Made by a program: the position numbers and the translations under genes. Shown here piece by piece: positions 7,255 to 17,505 of a DNA stretch of 64,000 nucleotides. This DNA comes from Roseibaca calidilacus (GTDB lineage Bacteria > Pseudomonadota > Alphaproteobacteria > Rhodobacterales > Rhodobacteraceae). The number at the start of each line of letters is the position of its first letter. The stretch's first letter is position 1. The notes under the pieces were generated by a model. That model saw nothing but the letters and a program-made list of their open reading frames with translations, made no database searches and was not told where the DNA came from. The stretch lies in contig NZ_FBYC01000004.1 in the NCBI RefSeq assembly GCF_001517585.1, forward strand, positions 1,941,501 to 2,005,500. The letters run 5' to 3'.

Positions 7255-10159
7255 CGCGCCCCACCGGAATCGTCACCGAACTGTCCTGCATCGTCCATTC
7301 CCCGAACCGCGCCAGATGATCGTAATCGCCGCTATAGATTTCTTTCTCCATTGCGCGCCGCGCGGCAAAGCCTTGCGTCGGGTCCAGATAGGTGCGGATC
7401 AGGGTAAAGAACCCCTCACGGACCGTATCCAGATAGGCCGCGTCGGTCGGGGTCGTGACAATTTTCAGCGCCCCGCCGCCCAAGCCCAAGTAGCTGACAC
7501 AGGCTACCTCGCGCGGGCCAAGCGCCTCGAACGCGCCGTCCTGCACCATCAGCGCCTGCAACAGAAGCTGTTTGGCGAATTGGTCTTGCTGTTTCTGGCT
7601 TGGCGGCGATCCGGTCTTGTAGTCGATGATATGCACCCGGCCATCCGGCCAGGCATCGATCCGGTCCGGCTTGGCTGTCAGGGTGAAGGGCAAATCGGGC
7701 AATGCCCAGCCTGCCCGCTCTTCTCGTAGCGCAATCGCGCCGGGTTGCGCGGCCAGATAGGCCTCCAGTTCCGGCGCGACACGTTCCAGACGCGCGGCCC
7801 AAAAGGCCCGGACCGCCCGCCATGGAACGGTGTCTTGCAGGACCACATCGGCCATCTCCATCAATGGGCGCGGGTTGGTCGGATCGGTCGCGCGTTCCAA
7901 CACCTTGTGCAACACCGTGCCGCGCAACAGCGCATCGGGCTGCGGCTGCAAGGGGTTCAGCCGCTCCAACCCAAGCAGATGGCGCGCATAAATCGCGTAA
8001 GGATCACGGATCAGCGTTTCGACCTGCGTGACCGACAGCCGCGACGGGCGCGCAAGCGGGGCGGGGGCGGGGCGCGGCGCAGGGGGATCATACGGAACCG
8101 CGCGCATATCGGCCTCGAACGCGGCGGCCCGGTCCAGCCAGTGCTGGCCGCGCGCGCGCATTGCCTCCAGCGCTTCTGTGCCGCCCTGCGCGGGCAAACC
8201 GGCCAGCAAATTGGTCAGGCGGTTCAACCAGCGCGATGGCACGGTCTTCGCTTCGGCCGTGCGTTTCGCGCGCGACAATACCACGCGGGGCGCGCAGATC
8301 GCCTGCTGGAAGTCATGCGCCGACAGCCCGATCTGGCGCTCTGGCAACAGCAACCCGACTTGCGCGCGCATGGCGCGGTTCAGCCATGGGTCCGGGTCCG
8401 GCGCTTTGGGCCAAACCCCTTCGTTCAGCCCCGCCGCGATAACCAGATCCGCCCCCTGCACCCGCGCTTCCAAAGTGCCCCAAATCATGATGTCAGGATG
8501 CGCGGTCACCGGGTCGCGCACCTCTCGCGCGGCAAACAGCGTGCCCAGCAGGGCGTCATAATCGAAGGCCGTCAGTTCGCCCCCCGCCTCTGCCTCGGCG
8601 GCAAGCGCGTCCATGGCATTGCGCGCTTCTTGCCCCGCAGCTTCGTCCCACAACGCCCCGGCACCTTGGCTTTCGGCCCCGGACGCAAGCGCCTCTGCCA
8701 AGGCAATGTGTTGGGCCACGCATATCCCAAGCGGGCGCGCGCCCTGCACCGGCTCTGCGGGAATGGTGTCCGCCAGCCATTCTGCCCAATCCCGGCGCGG
8801 GCCGGGCTGCGGCGCGAACGCCGCCAGAACAACCGCATCCGGAAAGGGCACGGACCGGCGCCGCAGGTAAAGTTCCAGATCGCGGGTATGGCGCAAATGG
8901 TCGCCCCGCCCTGCCCCGCTATGCGCCAGCGGGTGTTTAAGCAGCGCCAGCAGGCGCGGCACATCCAGCCTGTTCACGAACAGGTCTGCAACCTGCCGCA
9001 GAAACCGGCCCGGCGCGGATAAACCCAGCGGACGACCGGCGCTGTCATCCGGGACAATTCCCCAGACCTGAAGCGCCGCCGCCACCCGGCGCGTCAGATC
9101 GCGGTCGGGGGTGACAAGCGCGGCGCGTTGGCCTTGGCAGGCGGCGTCGAACAGGCAATGCGCGATGGCGGTTGCTTCGGCGCGCGGCGACGGGGCTTCA
9201 ATCAGGCTCAACCCTTCGGTGGGGCGGGCCAGATCGCCCAGCGCCGGGCCTTCGCGCAACCATTGGTCGGTTTGCGGGGCCGGGCGCAAGGCGAGCGATA
9301 CCAGCGCGCCACGCGGCAAGGCCGGGCTGTCCTGCCACGGGCGAACCGCATCGGGACCAAGACCAAGCGACCCGAGCAAGGCATGAAACCGAAATTGCGG
9401 GTGGTCCTCTGCCCCGGCGGCATCCGACAACTGGGCCCACAGATCCGCAGGCATGTCGAAATCGAAGCCGGGCAGCACGACCGCCCCTTGCGGCAAGGCG
9501 GCTACCGCGCGCATCAGAAAAGCCGTGGTCCCCCGCGACCCGGTCGAGCCGACAACCAAAACCGGGTCGCGTGGCGGCGCGACCGCCCAACGCTCTGTCA
9601 GCGCCAAGACCTGCGCGCGCAAGCGACCCTCTGCATCGGCGGCATCCTGTGCGATAACGGTCTGTGCCAGCCGCAGGAATTTCTGCGCCTGCGCCCAATG
9701 GTCGGCATGATCCGTCAGGTCCAGACGGTCAAGCGCCTGAAATGGCACGCCTTCGGCCTGCATTTCGGCGAACAGGCGCGCAAGGCTGTCGGCAAGGTCG
9801 AACACCGCGGCCCGCGGCGCAAGCTTGGGCTGTGCCGCCTGCAACATTCCAACCAGCCGGGCCAGTTCCAGCCGCCGCCGCAGTGGCGACACGGGTGGCG
9901 CGTGTTCCGGCGCCCCCTCGAACAAAAGCGGGTCCGTCACCAAGCGAATGCGCGGCAACAGCCCCGGCCCTTGCGCGACCAGACAGTCGCGGATACGCCG
10001 TCGCATCCGGGCAGAGTTCACAAGGATCGTGACGCGGGCGCGGGCCTCTGGTGGCATATCGGCCAGCCGCGCGCGCAGACCCGCTGCGAACAGGTCAGGG
10101 AAATCCGCGCCCGGCGGCAAGGCAAAAACGCGGGGGCTGTCAGACGGGGCAAACATCAT
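7244..10159 (-). CDS. addB: Double-strand break repair protein AddB
   Basis: The 971-residue partner of AddA has a degenerate helicase-like body (VVGSTGSRGTTAFLMRAV resembles an inactive nucleotide loop; VIAAGLNEGVWPKAPDPDPWL is typical of alphaproteobacterial AddB). The C terminus is a PD-(D/E)XK nuclease with LSVTQVETLIRDPYAIYARHLLGL and VHIIDYKTGSPPSQKQ. The start ATG overlaps the tsaE stop by ATGA, and the 3' end overlaps addA. In relatives, a phosphotransferase and a nucleotidyltransferase gene often sit between tsaE and addB; here there is none. Confidence 0.94.
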   Translation of the reverse strand: MMFAPSDSPRVFALPPGADFPDLFAAGLRARLADMPPEARARVTILVNSARMRRRIRDCLVAQGPGLLPRIRLVTDPLLFEGAPEHAPPVSPLRRRLELARLVGMLQAAQPKLAPRAAVFDLADSLARLFAEMQAEGVPFQALDRLDLTDHADHWAQAQKFLRLAQTVIAQDAADAEGRLRAQVLALTERWAVAPPRDPVLVVGSTGSRGTTAFLMRAVAALPQGAVVLPGFDFDMPADLWAQLSDAAGAEDHPQFRFHALLGSLGLGPDAVRPWQDSPALPRGALVSLALRPAPQTDQWLREGPALGDLARPTEGLSLIEAPSPRAEATAIAHCLFDAACQGQRAALVTPDRDLTRRVAAALQVWGIVPDDSAGRPLGLSAPGRFLRQVADLFVNRLDVPRLLALLKHPLAHSGAGRGDHLRHTRDLELYLRRRSVPFPDAVVLAAFAPQPGPRRDWAEWLADTIPAEPVQGARPLGICVAQHIALAEALASGAESQGAGALWDEAAGQEARNAMDALAAEAEAGGELTAFDYDALLGTLFAAREVRDPVTAHPDIMIWGTLEARVQGADLVIAAGLNEGVWPKAPDPDPWLNRAMRAQVGLLLPERQIGLSAHDFQQAICAPRVVLSRAKRTAEAKTVPSRWLNRLTNLLAGLPAQGGTEALEAMRARGQHWLDRAAAFEADMRAVPYDPPAPRPAPAPLARPSRLSVTQVETLIRDPYAIYARHLLGLERLNPLQPQPDALLRGTVLHKVLERATDPTNPRPLMEMADVVLQDTVPWRAVRAFWAARLERVAPELEAYLAAQPGAIALREERAGWALPDLPFTLTAKPDRIDAWPDGRVHIIDYKTGSPPSQKQQDQFAKQLLLQALMVQDGAFEALGPREVACVSYLGLGGGALKIVTTPTDAAYLDTVREGFFTLIRTYLDPTQGFAARRAMEKEIYSGDYDHLARFGEWTMQDSSVTIPVGRDDG

Positions 10160-10638
10160 GCGGTTTTCACCTGTGCCAGATGGTCGCGCCAGCGCAGATC
10201 ATCGCTCTGGAAATGCAAATGTCGCATATCCCCATCGGGGCGAAGATGCAGATGCAAGGCACCCGCAGGGGTCAGTTCTGCCAAACGGTCTGGCCATTCC
10301 ACCAGGCAAATCGCGCTTTCAAATGCGTCGATCAGGCCCAATTCGTCGCATTCTGCCGGGCCGGTCAACCGATACAGGTCGGCATGCCACAGCTCTGCCC
10401 TGTCAAGATCGTAGCATTGCACAAGCGTGAACGTGGGCGACGGCACATCTTCGAAGCGACCAAGCGCCGCCAGCCGCGACTGGATCAGCGCGCGGGCGAA
10501 ATGGCTTTTGCCCGCACCGACAGGGCCGTGCAGTAACAGAACATCGCCCGCTGCCAGACACGCGCCCAGCGTTTGGGCAATGCGCGCCGTGGCCTCGGGC
10601 GATCTACAGGAAAAGCTGGCGTCGATGGGTGCGGACAT
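10156..10638 (-). CDS. tsaE: tRNA threonylcarbamoyladenosine biosynthesis ATPase TsaE
   Basis: TsaE is the ATPase needed for the t6A37 modification of ANN-decoding tRNAs, with TsaB, TsaC and TsaD. The 160-residue form starting MSAPIDASFSCRSPEATAR is used. Walker A HGPVGAGKS is at residues 37-45, followed by the family motifs VPSPTFTLVQCYDL, LWHADLYRL and CLVEWPDRL. A longer open frame upstream would extend into the PAS gene and shows no conserved residues. The stop overlaps the addB start by 4 bp. Confidence 0.93.
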   Translation of the reverse strand: MSAPIDASFSCRSPEATARIAQTLGACLAAGDVLLLHGPVGAGKSHFARALIQSRLAALGRFEDVPSPTFTLVQCYDLDRAELWHADLYRLTGPAECDELGLIDAFESAICLVEWPDRLAELTPAGALHLHLRPDGDMRHLHFQSDDLRWRDHLAQVKTA

Positions 10639-10718
10639 GCCCAAGGTTTTACATGTCAGCGCGTGCGTTTCCAGCCCTTTGCGCATGCCGCCGACCACGC
10701 GGTGCAATAAGCCCGCCG

Positions 10719-12407
10719 CTACCCCCGCGAGCGGCTGCCAGCATGCTGCACCACCCGCGCTTTGCGCGTCGGCGCAAGCCCGATCTCGGCGGCTTGCGCG
10801 CGAGGTGTGGCGGCTGCGGGATGCAGAATATCCGGGACGGTCAGCGCGCTGACATGGCGGCGGGTCAAGGCAATGTCGCGCGCGGACTCTTGCACCAGCG
10901 GTCGGAAGGTCAGCATCAGCCAATCTTGACGCAACCGCCGGGCATGGACGCCAAGCGTGGTGCCATCCAGCAGGTAGACGCTGCCATGCATTACAGTGCC
11001 GGGGTCAGCATTGGCGGCAAAATCGCTTAGCTTGTCCCAAAAGGGCGTCGTGGCCGTGGTCTTTTTCCACAAGCTCAGGGCGTGGGCAAAGCCCGCATCG
11101 GCAAGATTGTTGCAAGGGTCTTCGCCCCAAAGCTGGCTGTACCGCGCGTTAGAGATCAGCGTATCGCCCGCCGGCCCAAAGGCCACGACCGCATCCGGCA
11201 GCCCATCAAGAACTGCATGGCCCAGTTCAATCTCTTGGCGCAGGCTGCGCGCAAGCGTGGCGTCAGATGTCACGTCTTCGAAGAAGAAGGCCAGCGCGCC
11301 CCCCGGCTGCGGACGCCCGCTGACATGATAAATGCGACCATTTTCAAGGCACCATTCCTCGCTGAATATGCCAGATTCGGCGGCGCGCTCCATCTCGGTA
11401 ATCTCGCGGCGCCAAGTTGCGAAATCCTTGGGTTCGGGCAACATGCGCAATTCGCGCAAGGTGAAAAGAACCTGCTCGAAACCAGGGCGCGCTGCTAGGA
11501 ACAACGGGTCCAGCCCCGTTAGATCAACAAGTGCAGGGTTGAAAACCTGCAAGCGGCGCTCGGTGTCGAACAGCGCCAGCCCCGTGGGCAGGCTGGCGAA
11601 TGTGCGCGTTAGGATCTGGATCATCTCGCGCCGCGAGGTTTCTGTCTGAACCGTAAGGTCAATCGGCGTCGCGAAATGCTGCGCGCCCCCCCCGTCCGCC
11701 ACCATATCGTGACTGAACCACGACACTTGGTTTCCCATATCGAGCGACAATCGCCCATGCCCATCGGGCGCTTGCCCATCGAACAGGTTCGGAATGGGCC
11801 ATGTCAGGCCGTTACGCCCGGCATCGAAGGCCGTATAGGTTTCGACATAGGCGGTATTGGCCCAGATGATGTCCCCTGCCGTGTTAACCCGCCATGACAG
11901 CACCGGCATATGCGTGGCGACATCGCGCAGGGTGTCCAGCTCTTGCCGCATAGCCTCGAAGCTAAGCCGGTCCAGCGCCACAAGCGCGCCTTCGGCACGC
12001 GTATCGACCAGCCGCAGATGCGTCAGCCCTTTCTTGCGGCTGGCCCGCAGGATCAGGCCGCTATCATCATGTGCCTGAAGTTCGATCTGACCCAGCGCAA
12101 CCAAGCGCCCAAGATTGGCCCGCAGATCTGCGAATCTGGGTTCCAGATGCTGCAACAGAAGTTCCAGATCGTCGCGGCACGCGTCGCTGTCTGCAACGAT
12201 CGACCCAAGCAATTGCCGCGCACGGTCGGACATGTCGATCAGGGTGTCGTCACGAAAGATGAAGACGGCGTCTTGCTCTGTCGGGTCAGGCGTGTAGCCC
12301 GCGCCCAACCCGTCGCGGTTAAGGGCGCGAAACAGCAGCAGCACCGCGGCGCATACCAAAACGCTGCTGCCAACAATCGTCAGACCCAGAAAAAGCGCGT
12401 GCGACAT
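10719..12407 (-). CDS. Membrane-anchored PAS-domain protein without a kinase domain
   Basis: The 562-residue protein has one N-terminal membrane helix (about residues 5-26, ALFLGLTIVGSSVLVCAAVLLLF). Several PAS-like segments follow: near 165-225 (VLSWRVNTAGDIIWANTAYV), 280-345 (SLPTGLALFDTERRLQVFNP) and 405-470 (VLDGLPDAVVAFGPAGDTLISN). No histidine-kinase H-box or ATPase domain and no GGDEF/EAL motif is visible, so it is a sensor or scaffold without an evident output. It lies upstream of tsaE on the same strand. AAGGA precedes the ATG. Its ligand and partner are unknown. Confidence 0.8.
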   Translation of the reverse strand: MSHALFLGLTIVGSSVLVCAAVLLLFRALNRDGLGAGYTPDPTEQDAVFIFRDDTLIDMSDRARQLLGSIVADSDACRDDLELLLQHLEPRFADLRANLGRLVALGQIELQAHDDSGLILRASRKKGLTHLRLVDTRAEGALVALDRLSFEAMRQELDTLRDVATHMPVLSWRVNTAGDIIWANTAYVETYTAFDAGRNGLTWPIPNLFDGQAPDGHGRLSLDMGNQVSWFSHDMVADGGGAQHFATPIDLTVQTETSRREMIQILTRTFASLPTGLALFDTERRLQVFNPALVDLTGLDPLFLAARPGFEQVLFTLRELRMLPEPKDFATWRREITEMERAAESGIFSEEWCLENGRIYHVSGRPQPGGALAFFFEDVTSDATLARSLRQEIELGHAVLDGLPDAVVAFGPAGDTLISNARYSQLWGEDPCNNLADAGFAHALSLWKKTTATTPFWDKLSDFAANADPGTVMHGSVYLLDGTTLGVHARRLRQDWLMLTFRPLVQESARDIALTRRHVSALTVPDILHPAAATPRAQAAEIGLAPTRKARVVQHAGSRSRG

Positions 12408-12498
12408 GTTCCAATCCTTAGACCGACATCACTGAAACAGAGCGTCGTGCAGATTGGTTAAGTTGCCGTTAAAATTTCGCGCACAAGTTGTATTAGCG

Positions 12499-12867
<369 letters not shown>

Positions 12868-12966
12868 TTACCGCTTTTGGCCAGTGTTGTTTTCGGTAGG
12901 AAAGAGTCGACAATTCGACGCTGTCATGCCCTGATTGTGCCCGAATCGCGCGTTACATTAACCTTC

Positions 12967-13425
12967 ATGACACATAGAGCCCGACATAACCGATTCCTTG
13001 CCTTGCATATTGGCGCCGTGGTTACCCTGACGGCCATGGCCCATGCAGAGATGGCGAGCGCGTCTGACCCGGACACCACCCGCGCGCGGATCGAGACCGC
13101 GAGCTTGTCTTTGCCCGCCAGTCCAAACCGGGCCTGTTGGGCGCGCTACTCTGTGAACGGGGCCAAGCCCGCAAATGGCGTGATAGAGGAAACCGCCTTT
13201 CGTGTGCCCTGCCCCGAAACCGTGAACAGCGCGTTCGTGGCAAGCCTGCAACGCGCCTTGCAGGTGCGCGATTACTACGCAGGCCCCATCACCGGCCGGC
13301 CCGATGCAGCGACGCGCAGTGCTGTCCACGCCTTTCAGCGTGACAACGGGTTTGACAGCCCGATCCTGACGCTGGACACCGCGCAGCGCCTTGGCCTGTC
13401 GCCCCGCGATTTCGGACAAAACTGA
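12967..13425 (+). CDS. Secreted protein with a peptidoglycan-binding domain
   Basis: From the ATG at 12967 the 152-residue protein has a basic N terminus (MTHRARHNRFLA) and a hydrophobic segment ending in AMAHA, a good signal peptide. The C-terminal half (SLQRALQVRDYYAGPITGRPDAATRSAVHAFQRDNGFDSPILTLDTAQRLGL) matches the PG_binding_1 fold: three helices with the DG/GxxTxxAVxxFQ pattern. It should act in the periplasm on the cell wall, but no catalytic domain is present. An upstream ATG at 12877 would bury the signal peptide, so it was not used. Confidence 0.78.
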   Translation: MTHRARHNRFLALHIGAVVTLTAMAHAEMASASDPDTTRARIETASLSLPASPNRACWARYSVNGAKPANGVIEETAFRVPCPETVNSAFVASLQRALQVRDYYAGPITGRPDAATRSAVHAFQRDNGFDSPILTLDTAQRLGLSPRDFGQN

Positions 13426-13430
13426 CCCAA

Positions 13431-13460
13431 TGAAAAACGCGCGCCGCCGGGGCGCGCGTT
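13431..13460 (-). terminator. Intrinsic terminator for degP
   Basis: AACGCGCGCC and GGCGCGCGTT form a perfect 10-bp stem around a 5-base loop. Reading the minus strand, TTTTTC follows, giving a classic rho-independent terminator 22 bp after the degP stop. It also lies 10 bp after the convergent peptidoglycan-binding gene and may serve both. Confidence 0.85.
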
Positions 13461-13482
13461 GCATGTTTCGGGTGGCAGAGCG

Positions 13483-14970
<1,488 letters not shown>

Positions 14971-15093
14971 ATGTGAACTCCTCTTTCACTGTCTTGATCA
15001 ATGGGCCTTCGGCCCATAGCTGGAGTGTTAGATATGTTAGTTTGGGCCAAACGCAATTCGTGAAATGACTTTTCAACCAAAGGTGAGAGTGGG

Positions 15094-15297
15094 TTACGGC
15101 CCCGCGATCAGGTTGGAGAAGGTTACCAGAAAAACCCCAAAAACCAAGGCGAGCACGCCGATGAGGCGTCGTGCATTCTCGGGCAGTTGCGTCAGCACCT
15201 TGAGCAGATCCTCAATGCGCGAAGGGGCCAGTGCAAACACCAGCCCCTCCAGAACAAGCACCAAGCCCAGCGCAAGGATAACCGTGGACAGGGCCAT
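15094..15297 (-). CDS. DUF2065 family small membrane protein
   Basis: The 67-residue protein has two predicted membrane helices (about 4-24 and 42-63) separated by a short basic/acidic loop (PSRIEDLLKVLTQLPENARR). The pattern with RRLIG before the second helix is that of DUF2065, a family regularly found next to hflC. Function is unknown; position suggests an accessory of the HflKC-FtsH complex. It lies 11 bp after hflC. Confidence 0.85.
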   Translation of the reverse strand: MALSTVILALGLVLVLEGLVFALAPSRIEDLLKVLTQLPENARRLIGVLALVFGVFLVTFSNLIAGP

Positions 15298-15308
15298 CCT
15301 TAGCGCCC

Positions 15309-16313
15309 TTAGTTGCTAATCATGTCTTCAAGCTCTTGCACCGAATCCGGCTCTTCCGGACCGGGTTCAGGCACGCGTTCGCGCGCGGCGTCGGGATTCT
15401 CCTCCAACTCGCTTGCGAAAGCTTCTGCTGCGGCCAGCGCATCTCCGCTAAGGCCGTCGCTGCGCAAGAAAGTGAAGAATTCGCTATCCGGCCGCAAAAC
15501 CATGCTGGAGTTTTCGCCCCGAAGCGCGGCCGCATAGCTTTGCATTGACCGCGAGAAGGCAAAGAATTCCGGGTCAAGGTTATAGGCGTCTGCATAGACG
15601 CGGTTTCGTTCCGCATCAGCCTCACCGCGCACGATTTCGGAATCGCGCTGCGCACTCGACACCAATTCTGTCACCGTCCGGTCCGCCAATGCCCGCACGC
15701 GCTGGGCAGCCTCGCTCCCGCGGGCGCGCTCGTCGGCGGCCTCGCGTTCACGCTCTGCGCGCATCCGGGCAAAGGTCGCTTCCAAGTTTTCCTGCGGCAG
15801 ATCGGTGCGGGTCAGTCGCACGTCGATCACCTCTATCCCCAAGGAATTCGCCTGACGGCTGGCGATGTCGCGGATGCGGTTCATCAGACCGGTCCGGTCC
15901 TCTGACAACACCGAAGTTGACGGCACCGACCCCAATACTTCGCGGATGGCGGCATTCATGATCCGCTCCATCCGCCCTTGCGCGCCGCGCACACCGTCCA
16001 GACCGACGGCCTGACGGAACGTGGTCACATCGCGCAGGCGCCAGCGCAAGAATGCATCGACCACAAGGCGGCGGTCATCCAGTGGCGTCACCTCCAAGGG
16101 CTGCGTTTGCAGGCCCAGAATGCGCGCGTCATAGCGCACAACTTCCTGAATGAACGGCACCTTGAACCCAAGTCCGGGTTCGGTGATTTCCTGTCTTACC
16201 TGACCGAATTGCAACACCAGCACGTTTTCACGTTCATCGACAATGAACAGCGACGAGAAGGCAAGCACGACCACAACGGCAAAGGCCGGCAGTAGAAGAC
16301 CAGCTTTTTTCAT
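15309..16313 (-). CDS. hflC: FtsH protease modulator HflC
   Basis: The 334-residue SPFH/prohibitin-domain protein has one N-terminal membrane anchor (about residues 5-25, LLLPAFAVVVVLAFSSLFIV). It continues with DERENVLVLQFGQVRQEITEPGLGFKVPF, the typical band-7 start. The long helical region rich in Arg/Glu (ARMRAEREREAADERARGSEAAQRV) matches HflC. With HflK it forms a periplasm-facing cage around FtsH. The ATG overlaps the hflK stop by 1 bp (TGATG). Confidence 0.95.
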   Translation of the reverse strand: MKKAGLLLPAFAVVVVLAFSSLFIVDERENVLVLQFGQVRQEITEPGLGFKVPFIQEVVRYDARILGLQTQPLEVTPLDDRRLVVDAFLRWRLRDVTTFRQAVGLDGVRGAQGRMERIMNAAIREVLGSVPSTSVLSEDRTGLMNRIRDIASRQANSLGIEVIDVRLTRTDLPQENLEATFARMRAEREREAADERARGSEAAQRVRALADRTVTELVSSAQRDSEIVRGEADAERNRVYADAYNLDPEFFAFSRSMQSYAAALRGENSSMVLRPDSEFFTFLRSDGLSGDALAAAEAFASELEENPDAARERVPEPGPEEPDSVQELEDMISN

Positions 16314-17440
16314 CAGTTTGCACTCCTCTGGCGGCCCAGTTCGTTCAGCGGCAGGTAGGGCAGAACACCACTGCCGCTTTCACCACCTGTCACATTGTCC
16401 AGAATGGTCAGGTTCATGTCACCCAAGACCTGTTCCATGGTTTCCAGATACATCCGCTTGCGTGTCACTTCCGGTGCATTCACATATTCCGTGTAGACCG
16501 ACACGAAGCGGCTTGCCTCACCCTGCGCAGTGTTGACAACTTGCGCGCGGTAGCCTTCGGCCTCTTCCCGGATCTGGGCGGCTTGGCCACGGGCCTCTGC
16601 CAAGACGCGGTTGGCATAGGCATCTGCTTCACGTTCCAGACGGTCGCGTTCCTGACGCGCGGTCTGCACATCGCGGAAGGCGCTGATAACGCCATCGGGC
16701 GGATCGGCCTTGTCAAAGTTCACGCGGATCACGTTGATACCGGCATCGTAGCTGTCCAGAACCTCTTGCACATTCGCCTGAAGATCGGCGGCGATGGCCC
16801 CACGGTCGCGGTTCAGAATGGGTGCCAATTCGGAGCGCGCGATAATGTCACGCATGGCCGATTCTGCTGACGCGCGCACCGTTTCACGCGGGTCCGCCAA
16901 GTTGAACAGGAAGCGCGCCGGGTCGGCAATATTCCAGACCACTTGGAATTCGATATCGACCACCGCTTCGTCGCGGGTCAGCATCAGACCGCTGTCCAGC
17001 ACCGAACTGCCGGTGCCAACCTCGGTCACCTGTTCGGTTGTCACCTGAACGACCTCTGCGCTGACCACGGGCCATGGCGCAAAGTTCAGACCCGGATTGC
17101 CGGTTCTGTAATACTGCCCAAACAACAATTCGACCGACCGCTCTTCCGGGCGGACGGTGTAGAAAGACGCAAATGCCCATGCCACGACAAGCGCAACCAG
17201 CCCCAGCAGCACGCCGCGCTTGCTGAAACCGCCGCCCATGCCGCCGCCGTTGCCACCGTTTCCGCCGCCGCGACCGCCCATCAGGACGCGCAACTGCTCT
17301 TGGCCCTTCTTCACGATCTCTTCGATCTCGGGAACCTGTTGGCCACTGTTGCCGCGCGGGCCGTTATTGCCGCCGTCGCCACCGCGGTTTCCACCGCCGC
17401 GATTGCCGCCGCCCCATGGCCCTCCGTTGTTTCCGGACAT
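16313..17440 (-). CDS. hflK: FtsH protease modulator HflK
   Basis: The 375-residue protein begins MSGNNGGPWGGGNRGGGNRG and shows the Gly/Asn-rich N terminus characteristic of HflK. A membrane helix (VLLGLVALVVAWAFASFYTV) and the SPFH domain (VRPEERSVELLFGQYYRTGNPGLNF) follow. A GGAG site lies 5 bp before this ATG; another ATG 15 bp upstream lacks one. It pairs with hflC downstream. Confidence 0.95.
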   Translation of the reverse strand: MSGNNGGPWGGGNRGGGNRGGDGGNNGPRGNSGQQVPEIEEIVKKGQEQLRVLMGGRGGGNGGNGGGMGGGFSKRGVLLGLVALVVAWAFASFYTVRPEERSVELLFGQYYRTGNPGLNFAPWPVVSAEVVQVTTEQVTEVGTGSSVLDSGLMLTRDEAVVDIEFQVVWNIADPARFLFNLADPRETVRASAESAMRDIIARSELAPILNRDRGAIAADLQANVQEVLDSYDAGINVIRVNFDKADPPDGVISAFRDVQTARQERDRLEREADAYANRVLAEARGQAAQIREEAEGYRAQVVNTAQGEASRFVSVYTEYVNAPEVTRKRMYLETMEQVLGDMNLTILDNVTGGESGSGVLPYLPLNELGRQRSAN

Positions 17441-17505
17441 CTGGACTCCATTCATGATTTACAGCTTTGTGTGACAAGTGGGTTTGCAACCCGCGAATTC
17501 AACCC

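Noticed and set aside
10639-10923. N-terminal extension of tsaE
   Set aside because: The extra 95 residues overlap the PAS gene, are Arg/Ala/Cys-rich without conservation, and the internal ATG gives a normal TsaE length.
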